The notes below the pieces were generated by a model. That model was not told the origin of the DNA. It searched no databases and saw nothing but the letters and a program-made list of their open reading frames with translations. A stretch of DNA of 64,000 nt, taken from assembly GCF_000321225.1 (NCBI RefSeq), contig NW_004450481.1, positions 2,682,931 through 2,746,930 of the forward strand, read 5' to 3'. Shown one piece after another: positions 60,671 through 64,000 of this stretch. Positions within the stretch are counted from its first letter, which is position 1. Each line of letters begins with the position of its first letter. The position numbers and the translations under genes are program-made. The stretch is from Odobenus rosmarus divergens (taxonomy: Eukaryota > Chordata > Mammalia > Carnivora > Odobenidae).

Positions 60671-61635
60671 NNNNNNNNNNNNNNNNNNNNNNNNNNNNNN
60701 NNNNNNNNNNNNNNNNNNNNNNNNNNNNNNNNNNNNNNNNNNNNNNNNNNNNNNNNNNNNNNNNNNNNNNNNNNNNNNNNNNNNNNNNNNNNNNNNNNNN
60801 NNNNNNNNNNNNNNNNNNNNNNNNNNNNNNNNNNNNNNNNNNNNNNNNNNNNNNNNNNNNNNNNNNNNNNNNNNNNNNNNNNNNNNNNNNNNNNNNNNNN
60901 NNNNNNNNNNNNNNNNNNNNNNNNNNNNNNNNNNNNNNNNNNNNNNNNNNNNNNNNNNNNNNNNNNNNNNNNNNNNNNNNNNNNNNNNNNNNNNNNNNNN
61001 NNNNNNNNNNNNNNNNNNNNNNNNNNNNNNNNNNNNNNNNNNNNNNNNNNNNNNNNNNNNNNNNNNNNNNNNNNNNNNNNNNNNNNNNNNNNNNNNNNNN
61101 NNNNNNNNNNNNNNNNNNNNNNNNNNNNNNNNNNNNNNNNNNNNNNNNNNNNNNNNNNNNNNNNNNNNNNNNNNNNNNNNNNNNNNNNNNNNNNNNNNNN
61201 NNNNNNNNNNNNNNNNNNNNNNNNNNNNNNNNNNNNNNNNNNNNNNNNNNNNNNNNNNNNNNNNNNNNNNNNNNNNNNNNNNNNNNNNNNNNNNNNNNNN
61301 NNNNNNNNNNNNNNNNNNNNNNNNNNNNNNNNNNNNNNNNNNNNNNNNNNNNNNNNNNNNNNNNNNNNNNNNNNNNNNNNNNNNNNNNNNNNNNNNNNNN
61401 NNNNNNNNNNNNNNNNNNNNNNNNNNNNNNNNNNNNNNNNNNNNNNNNNNNNNNNNNNNNNNNNNNNNNNNNNNNNNNNNNNNNNNNNNNNNNNNNNNNN
61501 NNNNNNNNNNNNNNNNNNNNNNNNNNNNNNNNNNNNNNNNNNNNNNNNNNNNNNNNNNNNNNNNNNNNNNNNNNNNNNNNNNNNNNNNNNNNNNNNNNNN
61601 NNNNNNNNNNNNNNNNNNNNNNNNNNNNNNNNNNN
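60671..61635. other. Assembly gap (965 N)
   Basis: Run of 965 N in intergenic sequence. Frames drawn across it are artefacts. Confidence 0.99.
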
Positions 61636-62019
61636 TCATTCATTCTTGACCAAGTAACAGGGGACCTAGAAGAGTGGGGTAAGCAGCCCTAGCCAGATGC
61701 CCTCCATGCAATTCTCTCAGCTCATATCATAAGTATGGATTACCCTCAAAGATCTTCAAAGTTCTGGGTTCTTCTGATTTCTTTAGTTTTCCTAGGAGTC
61801 TTGCCAGGGATGTCACAAACTAAATCAGTCTACCAAAAGATTTTGTAGAGTGATTATATATTTTTACATCTGCCATGATCTTCCATCTTCTCAGTCCCTG
61901 AGATAGCTGTTTTTGGTGAGAAAATATTTTAAAGAATGGTTATATATTATTTTACAATATACAATTTTATATAGTGATTATTTTATAGTTAGTTATTAAT
62001 CTCATAGAGCAGTTATGTA

Positions 62020-62198
62020 CATATATATTTTTGATAGAGCACGAGCACATGAGTGCTTGCTGGGGGCGGGGGAGAAGGGGCAGAGGTGGAGAGGGAGAGA
62101 GACAATCTGGGTGGGCCTCGATCCCATAACCCTGGGATCATGATCTGAGTCGAAATCAAGAGTGGGAGACTTAAACTGACTGAGCCACCCAGGCACCC
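62020..62198 (-). repeat. Older Can-SINE, antisense
   Basis: CCCTGGGATCATGATCTGAG and GACTGAGCCACCCAGGCACC. Confidence 0.9.
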
Positions 62199-62213
62199 CA
62201 ATTATATATTTTA

Positions 62214-62414
62214 TTTTTTTAATATTTTATTTATTTATTTGAGAGAGAGAGAATGAGAGATAGAGAGCACGAGAGGGAAGAGGGTCAGAGGGAGAAGCAG
62301 ACTCCCTGCTGAGCAGGGAGCCCGATGCGGGACTCGATCCCGGGACCGGGACTCCAGGATCATGACCTGAGCCGAAGGCAGTCGCCTAACCAACTGAGCC
62401 ACCCAGGCGCCCCC
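62214..62414 (-). repeat. Can-SINE, antisense, with 15-bp target-site duplication
   Basis: CAATTATATATTTTA at 62199-62213 and 62415-62429. It inserted exactly at the end of the older SINE. Confidence 0.95.
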
Positions 62415-62429
62415 CAATTATATATTTTA

Positions 62430-63074
62430 ATATTACAGACTTTGCTATAGGCCTCCTGTGAGGTCAGCTTTCACCCACAGGGCAGCTTCACCCATGGATG
62501 GGCCTTCCCAGGGGCTGCTGAATCCAATGGCCCAGTGCGGTGCAACAATGGACCAGTTGCAACAACTGTCAACTGTGATGGCCACATGCGACTCAGACGG
62601 AGCCTTCCATAGGCTGCACCACAGTTCAACTTCAACCTCTGATCAATCCTGCTTCCTCCCTACCCTGCCACAGAGGTTGACAGCTAATCTGTATCCTGCT
62701 TGCCGAAATCAATCTCAACACCTGCTCCCAGAGAAACTAACTCAAGACAGATGGGAGTGGGAAGGAAGGCACTTTGGAGAGGGATTTTGGAACTAGATTG
62801 CTACCTGGTTGGCTGGCAATGAGATCCCCCTCACGGACTAGATGGAACGCCCATGCACCTATACATGCACCTATATACCCATACAAGATACAGCTGGCAG
62901 TCTAAGCATTAACACTCTCACAGGTCATGGGATAGTAGTTGCTGGTTGCCACTGAAGCAAACAGAGATGCTTTGTGTAGCAAGAAAGCTGAGACCCAGAC
63001 CCAGGACTAATTAGAGTGGCCAAGCTCTTGGTAAGGTTAGTCAGCTACCCACAGTAGATCTGTTAGGCTGTGCG

Positions 63075-63119
<45 letters not shown>

Positions 63120-63400
63120 CCTAAAACTTGGTTTTGGGGGCTTTGGGTGGATGCCCCCAACTCTCAATCAGACTCCTTGGAGCCTGCAGAAATGGCCCAC
63201 CCCGTCCCTATTAAAAACAAGTGCTGTCTCTCCATTCTCTTCCTACAACTAGAACAATTGTTCTAGCTCTTCTTTCTTCCCAACTCCCGCCTTTTCAGCT
63301 ACCAGTGGGAGGGAAATTGGTAGCCCCAAATAAGCAGGCAAAATGGGCGTCAGATTCGGAGGAGCAGAAGTAGTCCGTTTTCATTAGAGCCCTAAAGTGC
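62430..63400. other. Intergenic DNA with a (GT)n(GA)n tract
   Basis: Only a composite microsatellite at 63074-63118 is recognisable. Confidence 0.5.
63074..63118. repeat. (GT)n(GA)n compound microsatellite
   Basis: About 11 GT units run directly into about 10 GA units. Confidence 0.95.
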
Positions 63401-63546
63401 GGCTGGCTGTCTCCTTTTCCAGATGACGACAAAAGTTCTGACTGTCACTGAGGGCTTTCTGGGGTCAGGGAAGCTGCCGGACTCTTGCTAATTCAATTTT
63501 TTCCATTCCAGTCTCTTCCCTATCATCTCCCCCTTCACCCTGGAAC

Positions 63547-64000
63547 ATGTTCAAGAAATTTGATGAAAAAGAAAATGTGTCTAACTGCATCCATTTGAAA
63601 ACCTCAATTATTAAGGGTATTAAGAACCAAGTGATAGAGTAATTTCCAGGTGTGGAACTATGACTAATCATGTAATGCCTAAGAAAGAGCCTGTCAAAAT
63701 ATGCGGTGCCATGAACATATAGAAATCCTTACAGTGAATGGAGAGTTACTAGTTTTTAGACAAAGAGAAGGGCCTTTTTATCCAGCCCTAAGCTTACTTC
63801 ACAAATATTCTTTTATTCTGCTGTGCCAGCAGGTTGATAAAGGAGCCATCAAATATGTACTCAGCGGAGTAAATATCATGTGTCCAGGCTTAACTCTTCT
63901 CCTGGAGCAGTAGATAGGATCGTTGCAATCACGGCAGAAGGAAAACAGCATGCTCCGTGTGTTGGAGTCATGAAGATGTCTGCAGAAGATATTGAGAAAG
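63547..64000 (+). pseudogene. MCTS1: MCTS1 processed pseudogene, cut by window edge
   Basis: Intronless copy of MCTS1, the PUA-domain translation re-initiation factor that partners DENR. It begins [14 protein letters not shown] at 63547 and continues through the [29 protein letters not shown] and NIMCPGLT motifs of the PUA region to [10 protein letters not shown] at the window end. Breaks: TAA at codon 32 (63640-63642, Gln in the parent), frameshifts between 63650 and 63700, and a deletion/frameshift near 63893 that drops the SPGAKLYPA segment. About 20 C-terminal residues lie beyond the window. Confidence 0.93.

Noticed and set aside
60549..61643. 364- and 323-codon frames on the minus strand
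   Set aside because: They span the 965-N assembly gap; the translation is almost entirely unknown residues.

Overview
This is a nuclear chromosome segment of a caniform carnivore, most likely an arctoid (bear, seal or mustelid group). The evidence is more than 30 copies of the carnivore tRNA-Lys-derived Can-SINE (head beginning GGCGCCTGGGTGGCTCAG, tail ending in CT repeats and AAATAAATAAAATC(A)n), multi-exon genes with GT-AG introns, CpG islands, and old mammalian repeats (L1, L2, MIR, MER5). There is no bacterial or phage content, no CRISPR array and no gene system that looks new to biology.

Layout. 1-2.8 kb: 3' part of a decayed class I (gammaretrovirus-like) endogenous provirus with its 3' LTR. 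2.84-3.9 kb: CpG island that by mammalian gene order is probably the LPAR2 promoter (inference; no LPAR2 coding sequence is present). 4.1-13.7 kb: complete GMIP on the minus strand, 21 coding exons reconstructed here, 968 codons. 13.7-15.4 kb: short spacer. 15.4-32.5 kb: complete ATP13A1 on the minus strand, 26 coding exons reconstructed here, 1208 codons, with a CpG-island promoter containing ETS- and YY1-like sites. The GMIP-ATP13A1 order and shared orientation match human 19p13.11.

32.9-64 kb is gene-poor and repeat-rich: two old minus-strand L1 fragments (34.8-38.4 kb), plus-strand L1/HAL1-like pieces (40.3-46.2 kb), many Can-SINEs, an RPL34 processed pseudogene (42.3 kb), decayed LTR-like sequence (46.7-48.3 kb), a MARK-family kinase retrocopy (48.7-50.2 kb), a solo LTR related to the one at 2.3-2.8 kb (54.7-55.3 kb), a CpG-rich promoter-like block with two divergent ZNF143-type motifs (56.4-56.9 kb), and an MCTS1 processed pseudogene running off the right edge (63.5-64 kb).

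The two real genes are functionally separate: GMIP is a cytoplasmic F-BAR/C1/RhoGAP regulator of RhoA, and ATP13A1 is the ER P5A-type ATPase that extracts mis-inserted transmembrane helices. Two assembly gaps (130 and 965 N) are present; neither removes coding sequence. The most informative observations concern retrotransposition: a SINE pair sharing three copies of one target site, a composite SINE with a reiterated tail inside one target-site duplication, and a retrocopy inserted into a SINE tail.
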